Origin: Jaltomata sinuosa
Lineage: Eukaryota > Streptophyta > Magnoliopsida > Solanales > Solanaceae
DNA length: 64,000 nt
Assembly: GCA_003996215.1 (NCBI GenBank)
Contig: QJPP01001559.1
Location: 1-64,000 of the forward strand
Direction: 5' to 3'
How positions within the stretch are numbered: the stretch's first letter is position 1; each line of letters begins with the position of its first letter. Made by a program: the position numbers and the translations under genes. Under the pieces are notes generated by a model. The model searched no databases and had not been told where the DNA came from. It saw only the letters and a list, made by a program, of their open reading frames with translations. Positions 9,543-21,100 of this stretch are shown here, piece after piece.

Positions 9543-11785
9543 GGGTAAAAACATCAAATATACCCTGACGTTATCTCAAAAAGTTGACTTCACACTCAAA
9601 CTAATATGACGACCTATTACACCCCTGCACATATGAAAAGTGAATTTAACACTACCCCATAAGCTGATGTGGCAGAAAAATAAAAATAATTAAAAAGAAG
9701 CGCGTTTTTGTTGAAATTTATTTATTTATTCGTTTTTTTATTGCAAAATATCCCCTACTCTCACCTTTCACTTTCTGCTTCATCTTCACGCTCTTACCCA
9801 TTTTGTCTGAGGACAAATTTTCTTAATCTTCCTTCTCCATTTTCACACCCCACATTTTTTTTCCTTCATCGCATTTTTATAATTTATTGAACATAAGATA
9901 TATTATTTTTAAAGTCATTTCCATTGTAAAAAAAACACCCACCGATCTTAAACTTGAAATGGGGTTTGAATATTAAATTAATTCAACTTGTAGGGTTTAA
10001 TATGACAAAATTGATGGTGATGGGTTTGGTGGTGGTTGATAAAATTAGTGGTAGTATGATTCCGATGGTGATGGATTTGATAATGGTGGTGCTATAGTGG
10101 TAATAGAAAATGAGGGAATCAATCAACGGCCCTCTAAAGTTGCCACCAACTTTTACTTAGACACCTCAACTTAGCCTTGCTCATTTTAAACACTTTATGT
10201 AGGGTTTCGCTGTGTCATTTTGACACTTTTTGCTGACATGGCATAGTGAGTGTGATACACTCATTAATTGCGCGTGAGAGGCATTTATTTATCCAATTTT
10301 CATTTTATTTTTCTCTTTCTTCTACTCCATTTCTCAAGTTACTAACTCCCACCATTTCCCTAAGCTTAAACTCCTTCAATGGAGGTTCGATTTTTCAATT
10401 CAAGTTTGTTCTCATTTTAAACTTCTCCTCCATTTGTGAAGATGCAATCTCCCGTTCAAGCTGTTGATTTCCTTTTATCAGAATATTTCCGTCAGACCCA
10501 CAAACTTAATTGAGTGTTTAAATAGATTTCCTCTTTTTCTTTTTGAAATCTAACTCAAACTCTACATGAAAGAGATTCAAAATTTGTATCTACCTCTCAA
10601 CGTTCAAGAATGGTAAGCGGGACATGAAGAGAGCTATGTGATCATATCATATTGGAACTTGAGAATTCAATAAAATATTTAAGAATTTTTCTTTTTTATT
10701 CCTCTTCTCCTCCATTTGTGAAGATGCAATCTCTCGTCTAAATCTATAATTGCTGTTGAAGAAAATCTGAATCGTAATGGGTGATAAAAATGGGTTCATT
10801 TCCTTTTTTATCTTTTTGGAATTTGTCTGAGAAAGAGGCGAGAGTTAAGAAGAGCAGTGTGTGAAAAAGAACTTCAAATAAGTTTTTCTTTAAGAGATAG
10901 AAAGAGTTTCAGGGTATGGCGGAGAAGACGAAGGAGGGAGGGGGCGGGGGAGGGGTGTGTGATTGTGTTCTGCAAAAGATTGGAGAAGATGATCTGTTTG
11001 AGGGGGATTGGGGGGTTGGTGATGACTCTAATTTTTTATTTATTTTTTAATTTTTACCTAAAATGCCTCGTGTTGTCATTTAATTAGTTTCTTGCCGTGT
11101 CATCAATGTGTGTATTACACTCTCCCTATTCTTTTTGCTGATTGTCAAAATAGTGTTAAAATAACACAGTGGGCCCCTACATAAGGTGTTTAAAATGAAC
11201 AAGACTAAGTTGAGGTGTCTAAGTAAAAATTGGTGTCAACTTTAGGAGGTTGTCGATGGGTTCCGCCATAGAAAATTGGTGGTGGCCCGTAAATTTGATG
11301 ATGGTGGTGGCGAATTTGGTGGTAATTTGTAAAATTGATGATGATGATGATGGCAGTTTCAATGGTGGTGGGTTTGATATAGATGGTGCTACGATGGTAA
11401 TGGAAGATTGGTGGTGACCCGTAAATTTGATGTGATGGTGATTGGTAAAATTGATGATGATGGTCGTTTCAATGGTGGTGTCTTTGGTAGTTGAGTTTAG
11501 TGATGATGGAAGTTTGGTGATCGGTATGGAAGAAAATAAAAGAAAAATGTACGAATATATAAGGAAAAAGAAAAAATAGTAAAAAGTAATAAAATAATTA
11601 CATATCTGACGTGGTGCTGAAGTAGTAAGCGAGTGTAAAACACTACATATTGTGAGAGTGGTGTTATTTGTCGCAAGGTGGTATTAAATTCATTTTCATA
11701 TGTTAATAGGGGTGTAATAGATCGCCAGATTAGTTTGAGTGTGAAATCGACTTTTCAGGACAACTTTAGGGGGGTATTTGATCCC
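9543..11785. mobile_element. Non-autonomous long-TIR element, probably Mutator-like (outer element)
   Basis: The first 120 or so bases (CATCAAATATACCC, then TTCACACTCAAACTAATATG, then CCTATTACACCCCTGCACAT) reappear inverted at 11600-11785, as imperfect TIRs of 120-180 bp. The interior is rich in TGGTGG and GATGATG repeats and has no transposase. Long TIRs without coding capacity suggest a Mutator-like element. The flanks are TA and TC microsatellites, so no TSD can be fixed. A second element is inserted at 10112-11267. Confidence 0.72.
10112..11267. mobile_element. Nested Mutator-like TIR element with 9-bp TSD
   Basis: The element is 1156 bp, with TIRs longer than 150 bp that share CTAAAGTTG, TTTTTACTTAGACACCTCAACTTA, then TTTTAAACAC. 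It is flanked by the direct repeat ATAGAAAAT at 10103-10111 and 11268-11276. A 9-bp duplication is the mark of Mutator-superfamily transposition. There is no transposase, only short chance ORFs. It sits inside the outer element 9543-11785, and a tandem copy of the target at 11378-11490 still shows the uninterrupted site. Confidence 0.88.
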
Positions 11786-11847
11786 TTCTCTCTCTCTCTC
11801 TATATATGTGTGTGTGTGTGTGTATTTAAGTTTCACTTCTCTCTTGT

Positions 11848-12666
11848 CAGGGGCGGATCCATGTGGTACCAAGTGGATTCAATTGAACCCGCTTCGTCGA
11901 AAAATATACTGTTTATATAAGGAAAATATTTTGAAATTTAAGTATAATTATTAAGTTGAACCCACTTTGAACAAAGCTTGGCCTTATCTCAGCGGTCAAG
12001 CGGGTTCAATTTCACACTCAGCGCGCGAGTTCGAATCCTCTCAGTTGCACTTTTGCACTCTGCACGCTGCTTTGGATTCAATAATGATATCACTGTCCAA
12101 TCATATAATACTCAAATGCTAATTAGCAAGTGTGTGTTTGGATGTGTTTATATCTTTTGGCTTATTTTTGTCTTTTTAACTTAAAAATATGTATTTAAAG
12201 CATTTTTTCATTTTACTCAAATACTCCAAAAGTGCTTAAAATAAGCCAATTCAAACAAGCCCTAAATTTATCACATATTTCTTTCTTTTTTGTCTATTTC
12301 ACCTTGAATATTTTGTTTTCTTACTCAGATTCAATAAAATATAAAATCTATTTTTCTTCAAAAACATTTAACTTTTTATAATTAAATTTTGATATTCCCT
12401 TCCATAGTTTTTGGCTAAAAGATGCAATTATTTTTGTTGAAGTTATATATATTTTCTCAGTTTACTTTAATTTTAGTTTTAAAAAAATATAAATAGGTTC
12501 TTTGTAAATTTTTATATTTTTTTCTCAACTTTATTAAATAAAAAAAGGTACAAATAAAAGAGCAGCTAGTAAATCGTTTGTTGTGCTCGACGTTGCTTAC
12601 GCTATCGGCTATGGTTTCTTATTTACTGATTGAACCCACTTATATTAAATCCTTGGTCCACCACTG
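11848..12666. mobile_element. Non-autonomous hAT element with 8-bp TSD
   Basis: The ends are CAGGGGCGGATCCA on the left and, inverted, CAGTGGTGGACCAA on the right. The perfect direct repeat TCTCTTGT stands at 11840-11847 and 12667-12674. The 8-bp duplication and CAG-start TIR fit the hAT superfamily. The 819-bp interior carries a tRNA-like stretch at about 11980-12040 (box-B-like GAGTTCGAATCC). It also has a probable nested MITE near 12130-12262, with GTGTTTGGATG and GGCTTATTTT in inverted copies. No coding capacity is seen. Confidence 0.88.
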
Positions 12667-12674
12667 TCTCTTGT

Positions 12675-13300
12675 TATCTATTGTTTGTTTATATATTATA
12701 AAATATACTTTTATTTTTATTATCGTTTTTGTATTACCTGCACTAAAATATATTATAAGGTTATTATTATTTGTTATTTTCACTTGTATGAATAGATATT
12801 TGACTTTTGATTATTATAAATGAAATTAATTTTCTTATTATCGTTATGTTCATTAGTGAAATATTTTCTAAATTATAAATTTCAATATTAATATATTTGA
12901 GGAATTTGTTATAAATTATACCTCTTTTTGTTAATTATTTTTGTATTACCTGCATTGAAATATATTTATAAGTTTATCATTACCTTTTTCCTCTATTCTT
13001 TTTGTGTTACTTGCACTATATTATTTACAATATAAATAAGTTATAGGAATTCTTATTCTACTCATTTATTTCATTTCGATATTGATTTAGTACTTCTCAC
13101 TTTTTTTGCATCTCCATAATAATATCTATTTTTTCTATAGATATTGCCCCAATTATTCTCACTTTTATCTTTCCCTCATACAAGCCTTTTGCCTTGTCGA
13201 TTTAGTTTCTTGAAGGCATGCAATATCAACTCCTCTTTTTTAGAGTATCCACTAATTAAATCAACTTCTTAGTTGAAGTGCCTATTTTCCAGCTAAAGAT
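12675..13300. other. AT-rich intergenic DNA
   Basis: There is no supported gene. A phrase with TTTTTGTATTACCTGCA-like sequence recurs at about 12725, 12950 and 13005, suggesting decayed local duplications. Confidence 0.5.
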
Positions 13301-13307
13301 AATAAAT

Positions 13308-13885
13308 GAGAGAGCAAATTTATCCATGTACTTTGAGAAAATGGCCAATGTTTCCCCTATATTTTGTTCGTACCCTTGGCTCCATTAAAAAAGGGGGTAT
13401 ATTTGAATAATAGGCCAACGGTGAGGGGAAATTTGTTGGAATAGGCCAACGAAGGTTAAATGTGAACTATTTCTTAAATTAGAGGGGTAAATTTCAGTGT
13501 TGTCAAAGGTGCGCTTAAGCCCTGAAGCGAGGCTCAAAATGTGTTGAGCGCTTCGTCTCGCTTAATGTGCACTTTCGTGCCCTTATCAAGGTTTTAAGAC
13601 ATACTTTCTCTTGCCAATGAGCATTTTCTGAAGAAGCGACAATAAACAATTGATATTTCACTTTATCGGATTTTTTTTTTTCAATTTCTTTGTTCATATA
13701 TTTATCATTCATGCTTATAATTATTAGTCTTGGACTAAACATATATACTTAAAAAAAAATTCTCCCTTTGCGCCTTTTTTTAATTAAAGCCTACGCTTCA
13801 TTTGCGCTTAAAGCCCCAACGGACCTTAGAGATTTTTGCTTTTGATAACAGTGGTAAATTTTGACCCTTTTCCTTACATTTTTTC
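13308..13885. mobile_element. Possible older TIR element, host of the hAT MITE
   Basis: The left text (GCAAATTTATCCATGTACTTTG) and the right text read in reverse (AAGGGTCAAAATTTACCCCTC) look like opposite ends of a small TIR element about 210 bp long before the MITE at 13495-13853 entered it. The match is weak and the exact ends are uncertain. Confidence 0.35.
13495..13853. mobile_element. hAT-type MITE with perfect 8-bp TSD
   Basis: TIRs are CAGTGTTGTCAAAGG and CACTGTTATCAAAAG (inverted). The direct repeat GTAAATTT flanks them at 13487-13494 and 13854-13861. The body has the alternating GCGCTTAAGCCC and GAGGCTC motifs of a family repeated widely in Solanaceae genomes. At 359 bp it has no coding capacity. 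Confidence 0.88.
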
Positions 13886-14187
13886 TTTTGATCAAGTCTT
13901 GGTGACAGTATTTGTAGAGGACAAAAGGCTTAAGTTTTTATGGGTCTTCATAAAGTAGAGGATGATAAACCGCTTTCCTATGGAGGTGCTAAACTGGCAA
14001 CTCCAACTCTATAAAAAACTTGAGAAGCATTGGTAAAGGATGATAGATCTTGTTTCCAATGTAAAGACACTTTTTTTTAATTATTATTTTAATTAATGGG
14101 TACTTTGTTGTCTCATGTTGATGTTGCTGTAACTTTTATTGTTTCCTTGATATCCACCGGTTTCTCACCACTTTATGCTTCTTCTAG

Positions 14188-15714
14188 GTTTCTATTCCAT
14201 ATGGAAGTCCTACAGAATTTTCGATCTTTGATAGTCGGGGAGCTGAGCATCTTTTGAAGGCTGAGAATGATCAAGGAGACATTAGCTGGTAAAATCCACA
14301 TCCCCCCGGACCCCGGAAAGACAGAAAAGAAAGAATGGAATAAATTAAGAAAAAAATGATTCGTTTTTCATAGTTATGAGCAAACTTGAAGTGTTTTCAG
14401 CAGTTTACCAAAAAAAAAAAAAAAGAAGAATATTATTTCAAATGGTTCTACCATCTGTTTCTGGGAGTCTTTCAACTCAGATGGAGCAAGACATAGCAGA
14501 TTTCTTGCTTCCTTATCTGTTATCATTTCTTATATGCTGCTTTGGTTAGGAAGCATTCATGTCACGTCATTATTTCATCTTGACATTTTACCTTTTCTAT
14601 GCTTCACTCTCTTCTTCTGCATGTGACCATCTGACAATGTGGTTCAAGTGATCATACAATTCAATTTCTCTATTTAAGTGACATGCGACTCTATTTTGCA
14701 GTTCAAGGGATACAATTGTCCTCACCATGAGATTATTTATTATAAGGGTATGACCTCTACAATCTGAAAGTTATTGTTGTGATATGAATGATACATAGTA
14801 TTCTCTATTCTATGAGGTTCAAATGAAGTCTACAGGCTCCCTAAATGTTACAACATAGTGCATTTGTGGTCTAGATCTGTACTTGGTCATGGTTCAGATC
14901 ATGTAATCTTTATTTCATTGCTTTAGCAAGAAACTCGGCTAGTGTCTGATCACATGCATTCCCACATGTCAATTTGTATGTCTTGTAAAAATTCTGGATT
15001 TTTCTGCACGAAGAGCTCTTTCTGCTAGATCTGTGCTTTACTCTTTTTTTTTTTCATTTCCGTGGTGGTTCCGATCATGTAATTTTATTTATTTGTCTTG
15101 GCATGAAAATCGGCTAGCATCTGATATATGCATTTCACATGAATTAATATGTTTTGGTTGGTAAACTGTGTATTTCTCCATGGGTACCAGCTTGGTGCTG
15201 AATTTATATTAGTGATAATACCTTTACTTGTCAAAAAGAAACTGTATTTTTCTGCACAAAAGGCTATCTCTCGAACACAGGAGCTTTCTTGATCAATCAT
15301 CCAGTATCTGGTGCTATATTATTCCTGTGCTGGATTCTTTTATGATCTAGTGTTATTTTTTGTGGAGCGACATATCTATTTTCTCCGCATTGGAACCTGT
15401 TGCCGCTTCATTGCCTTGCAGCTATCTTAATTGTACATCATTACGACCTGTATGCATACGTTGCTGGAGAGTTTAGATACGCCAGTCCTTGAGGGTTTTG
15501 GGAATTTGTGATGAAATTTCTAGAGCTGTCTTTTTCTTGTGGCTGAGTCAGAAAAACTCTTAAATTGCTAGTTAATTTTCAAGTTGTGTCCAATTGGTGT
15601 TAAGATTCTGATGTAAATGGGGTCCGATAGCTGATTTGAGACTCCAATTCTTTTTTGTTGCAGGCTGGTGAGAAGAAAAAAGGAAGGAGGAGGGGTTTGT
15701 TTTTCAACAAGTGA
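14188..15714 (+). CDS. Putative 3'-terminal exons of an unrecognised gene
   Basis: Three segments with canonical splice sites join in one frame: 14188-14288 (after TTCTAG, before GTAAAA), 14702-14747 (after TTTGCAG, before GTATGA) and 15664-15714 (after GTTGCAG, ending at TGA). They would encode 66 residues, including PYGSPTEFSIFDSRGAEHLL, then DTIVLTMRLFIIR, and a basic tail AGEKKKGRRRGLFFNK. The phase agreement across both introns argues against chance. No upstream exon or start codon was found between the MITE at 13853 and the first exon. It may therefore be a truncated gene or a pseudogene. I do not recognise the family. Confidence 0.3.
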
Positions 15715-18100
15715 AAAGATTAGTCAACCTTCCAAAACATATTTATTAGTGCACTTGTATTCTTTTGTGAGTAGTTGAGCTTTTAGATCTGTATTTCTTT
15801 TGTTTTTTTGGGGTTACCAGCTCTGTTATATATTGTAAATTCGTTCAGGTTATCATTGGCCTCAATTTCTTTTTCTTTTAATTTATTTATTTCCTTTTTA
15901 TTTGACAAGAAAAGAAAGGAGAAGAGTCTCATCAGAATAAAGATAAAAAGAGGAAAAAATTGCATTACTAAAAAAGGAACTCAGAGGAAGAAAAGTGAAG
16001 GGAAATCATTTAAATAGTCTCATGTAAATCTCAAACATAAGAATGTGATAAAAAGAAAGAACTGTACAGCAAATCATTGCAAGAATGTTTTTCTCGAGTA
16101 AACAATAATTATTTGGGAGGAAATGAAAAGAAAGAAAAATGTTGATGTCTTAATTTCTTTTTTATGGATCCCTCTGTGTATTTATTTCATGTCAATTTAC
16201 TTAAATGATTCATCTTTCTAGCAAGACTAGGAAGAGGAGCGCCCGAGGTTACTACAAATTTTATTTTATGTATATGAACTATGTAGAAACAACATGAACA
16301 GGAAGGAAGAGAACCTTAAATTACAGAGATGTGGATTATAATGTGTATGTTGTTGGTGTTTTAGATGGATTATAATGGTCTCATTCTTGTATGATGTTCG
16401 CACTGAACTAGAGCCTTAGCTTGGGAAAAAATATTAATTGTGCACAAGGGAAAACTTGAATTGTTGCATCAACTGAAAGTAAACTTGAGGTATTTATTCA
16501 AATTTACAACGCTTAAGATTGTTCTTTCTCATACTCTGATAACGATCACTGTAATTTGGTTTGCGTATCTCTTTTCATTTGTGAATGATACAGCAGGAAA
16601 TCTTTTACTTCCAGCTTCATTTTCCAACATAAAAGGGAGCTAACTTCTGTATGTTGTGCATTAGTAGTACATATATGATGGTATCATAAACAACTAGGGT
16701 TTCATAGTTCTTTTTTCATTGAATAAAATCCCTTCATCTGTGGGATTACATTTGGTATGTTATTGAAATCCCTTTATTTGCGGTTTTTCTTAAGACTTAA
16801 TTTCTTTGCCTTGATTAATCGGCTTGAAGAGTATATTAGTGAGCATAATTTATGTTTTTCTATTTTATTTTTCTTCTCTTCTCATGATAGATAGAGTTAA
16901 TTGATACATGCAGTAATAGAAAGTATCTAATAAAATTAGTTGAAATACATACAAGATTCGAACACCATAATTATAGAAAAAACAAAATTGCACGTGGATA
17001 TGTATTAGTATTTTCTTAAAAGTTTATTATTGGCGATAGAATGATATATGCCATGCAGTATTGATTGATTTAATGCATCCCTTCTTTCCTTAAATTTAAC
17101 TCGTTTATTCACAAACAGCTTCTTTTCTCACCATTGAGTATGAAAAGAATTAGCTGTTGAAAAACACTTTTTTAAGTATATGTTGAGCATATTTCAAATA
17201 TTTTTTAACAAAGAATTCTCGAGAAGACCGTGATAATCTTTGCAGAAGATTTTCAAACCAAACAGTCTTATAATCAATGTACAGGGCAGGGCGCCTATAA
17301 TAAAATTAGGACAGGGTCTTGTCGCTCTGTCAAATATCAGGATGAACTTTTAAATGCAATTTTTCCTTCTCTTGATAAGTGCATTTTGGAGTGACCTTAA
17401 ACACTCATACCAATACCAAGTTGGTCAAATACTACATTATCTAAAGAAGGATTTGTATTCAAGATGTGCCTACAGGAGAAGCAACCAACCGAGTCACCAG
17501 GTTTGCAAATAAGGTGAATTTGGTGGACAGGTGAATCACTGATCAAAGAGCGAGCTTTAACCTGACAGACCAAAAGGATTTGCACCTGATCGATAACGTA
17601 CTGCTGCCATAGTGTTTGTGAATTTGTAGTTTCGGGAGGGAATGAGAAAAGGTAAATAAAGACCTTGCGTCCAGCAGAGGCAGCAGAGCAAGCATTCTCA
17701 AAAAAGAAAGAAATAAAATCAGGAAGGGGATGTGGATGAGCCTACAGGGATAGCAATCAACCGAGCCTACAGGAATAAGGCGAAATTCCTCAGTGATACT
17801 GATCAAAGAGCAGATTTTAACCCAAGAGTCCGAAGCCATGCACAACTAAAAACTCCTAAACTGTTCTAAACTTATCACATTGTGGAGCACCATGGCACCC
17901 CTTTAACCACATTACTAAAGAAAAGTATACCTTGCCAATCAAACGAGGCTGGGATTGAAGAGTTTTGGTGCATCAAAAGCATCTACTATATCCATCCCAG
18001 GTAAATCCACCAGCAGTTGGCTAGCTACAAAATAGGTTTTTAGCTGTCTTATCAGACGTCAAAGCTACCTACGAGGCTGAATATGCCACAACTGAAAATT
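15715..18100. other. Intergenic DNA between the putative exons and NRP
   Basis: No gene is supported. Two imperfect direct copies of about 100 bp lie at 17455-17560 and 17735-17835, sharing CTGATCAAAGAGC and CAACCGAG. On the minus strand both give short open stretches ending in similar text (KARSLISDS and KICSLISIT), possibly scraps of a duplicated gene, but too short to name. Confidence 0.45.
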
Positions 18101-18163
18101 ATATTTGGCACCAAAATGAGCAGAGTTTTGAACTAGGGATAAATTAAAGAGCTAAGAGTGAGT

Positions 18164-21100
18164 TCAGCCATCATCCTCATCTTCCTCATCATCCTCGCTT
18201 CCCTGATCAATAGGAATAACAGATTAGTTCAAGATCCCATCATATAAGATGTTATAACAACCAAACTTCAACTGTCAGTTCATATACAATAACAACTAAA
18301 AGCATATATACTGAAAAGCATGAGATAATCATTTAAGCAAATTCATTTTTAATCTCAGATATATATAAATATAAATAACACAGAGCCTTTAAGATAAGGT
18401 TTGGACATATTAGACGTAATTATAGATGTAAATCACTTATTTTGACTGTTGTCTGGATCATATAACTCCTTTTGCAGGATGTATAGATGACATGAGTGTT
18501 ATCTTTCTACCAATTCAGCACAACTACAATCATATTTCATTTATACATGGCAGGAAGTAATGAGCTAGTTTCCTCATGAGAAGTCATACAAATAAACAAT
18601 TAGGTACTGCATATGCACTTTCATAGCTTTGAGCCTTTGACTTCTATGGAAGCTTGGACCACATGTATGGGACTCAAAGACGTTCTTGTCCCAATTTACC
18701 CTGAAATCCCCTCCTTAACAAGATCTAACAACTTTCTAGTGGTAAAAGATGAATACACGTGTTCGACAATAATGTCAATTCTCTGTCCTGGAAGCATAAC
18801 TTTCTTTGAGAAGTGTAGATTTCTTCCTGACTTCAGCAGAAAAAAGGTGTAAATTTCTTCCCCTAATGCCTCAGCTTGCCCTCTTTTTACCTGTTGCCTA
18901 TGCCCCATCACTTTCTTTGGCATGTGTTTGTTTTCCTTCTAAGGCTTTAATAAATCGTCGGATTGAACGGTACTATGACCATCGATTACTAAAGCAATCC
19001 CAGACGCAGCTGAATTCACCATAGCGCATCAGTTTCTATATACCATAACTAAGTTGTGTGGTTATGGCTGTAGCATCTTGAAGGGAACGGTTATCATAGG
19101 AGTCAAGACAAGAGTAGTTGTGAAAATCCAGTTCAGATCCAAAATGGCTAACCCAAACACTAAAATGTTTAGGAGATAATTATGCATCTCTGGATGTTTG
19201 TTTCAAGACATATGCACCATCTATTTAGTGAATAAAGGTTTCGACTTTTAACAAGGAAACAGTGAGATAGGAATGGACCAAAGGAAAGCAACAACATCAT
19301 AGTACATTTAACCAAAAATAATTAGAAGATCCAATAGGTTAGTCAGAAAAGCGTAGCACAAAACCAGAAGGTCCAAATCAAGCAACTTCAAAAATGAAGA
19401 TAGTCTATTCTCATCAATATTTACCTCCTCATCGTCCTCGTTTCCTTCGGAATCTTCTTCAGCAGCTTCCTACAAGCAAAGCACGAATATCTCTTAGCTT
19501 AAAGCAGGGAAGAAGAAAGGAGAACACACCAGATAACCTTGAAAGAAAAGGTAAAATGTCACTACATTGTTAAAATATTTCAGCGGATTAGGCCATAAGT
19601 CCTCCTTAATTATCTCTCCCACCTGCAGTCACAGGGAAACATATATAATATCTCAAAGAAACTGGACTTTTACAAGCTTAAGTTTGTTGCAGTATACAAT
19701 GTATTCAGTTTCTGATAAGAAAATCAGAGAAATGACAAAAGATGAAATAATCTCATCAATCGTTTACATAAGTTGCCATATAATTATGAACTCATCAAAT
19801 GATTAGCAATGAATGCAACGAATAAATAGTTTCAAGCAGCCAGATACAACAATTACCTCATCACTAAGCCCATCCGCGATATCTTTAAGCTGAGTTTCAG
19901 AAAACCAACTAAAAAAGCTGCATCCATCAGCATATGGTTATTGGTGATATAATATACAGTTCGAAAAAGATCTCAGATACTTCTTCTCACCATATCAATA
20001 GAAATTAGACACACGTTAACGTCTTAGAAAATTTAACCAAGCAATGTATGGAACAATTATCAGTACATAAGATCTTCCTTAGTCCAGATTTTCATTTTCC
20101 TTCCAAATCTTTTCTTGAATAATTTTTGTAACTACTCAGAGAGTTTGTTGTCAAAAATCAGGGAGCTTCAGACCTCAAAGCATGGAATTGGCAAGCCAGA
20201 AGGTCAGTTAAATTCTCAAGAAAGTGAGTAACAAGTACCTTTCCTCTGATGGTGGCCGCTTGTTTCCTTTCATCTCAGGATTACCGACATAAGCCGCACC
20301 CTTCAAATTACAGTTATTCATCATGTTTCCGTGGTAAAGGGGTCTCAAGGAAGAAGAGAAAAGGAGGCTTCTAACACATAACAAGTTACACGGGTGTAGC
20401 CATTACCATGCCTTCCTTCCACTTAATAGCTGTACCAGTTATCTTTGTTGATCCTTCATCAAGGAATGTATATGTCTTGACAAGTTTTGTATCTTCAAAA
20501 TAAGGATTTGGTTTGAATTTCTACAGGTTGAAAGAAAAAAATAGAAAGTCAGCAGCAACTTGTTTCAAACTCTGTGAGATGAAGCAGGCTGTTGATGCAT
20601 ATTTAGTAGAGAGGAGTGTTTTCAAAAACAAAAAAACTTACAAAAGTAAGGGAATAACCAGATGTCACATCTTTGAAATCCTCCACATCAAGAGAATCTA
20701 AGTACTTGAAGATCTAAATCAAAGGACGAAGATTGTTAAGAAAAGAAGATACCATCCTCACATAATATATCAAAGAACAACTTAAACAACAGGCACTATG
20801 CTAAGGCTGTATCACAAAACATTTAAGACATTCCGAAGGAAGTCTTCTAATAAATTGAAGTAACATGCCAAACCTTCTGATCTTCCACATTCAAAAGCTC
20901 ACCAAGGGCAGGGTGACTTAAGAACTGCATAGACAAAAGTTATTCACAGATTGCTCAATTTTCCACCACACGGATGCTAATTGAAATCTGGAAAGATATT
21001 GACTGGACTTACGGCTGTCACCCAAAAGTCAGGAATTGATTTGATGACCTCATTTCTTTTCTCGTAAACAGGCCTCCTTATCTCATTATACTTCTGCTCA

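Noticed and set aside
10857..11087. Open stretch rich in Arg inside the nested Mutator-like element
   Set aside because: Low-complexity AGGAGG-type DNA; no transposase or captured gene could be recognised.
17397..17845. Possible small minus-strand gene downstream of NRP
   Set aside because: Two overlapping short frames over an imperfect direct repeat; no splice sites or recognisable domain could be supported.
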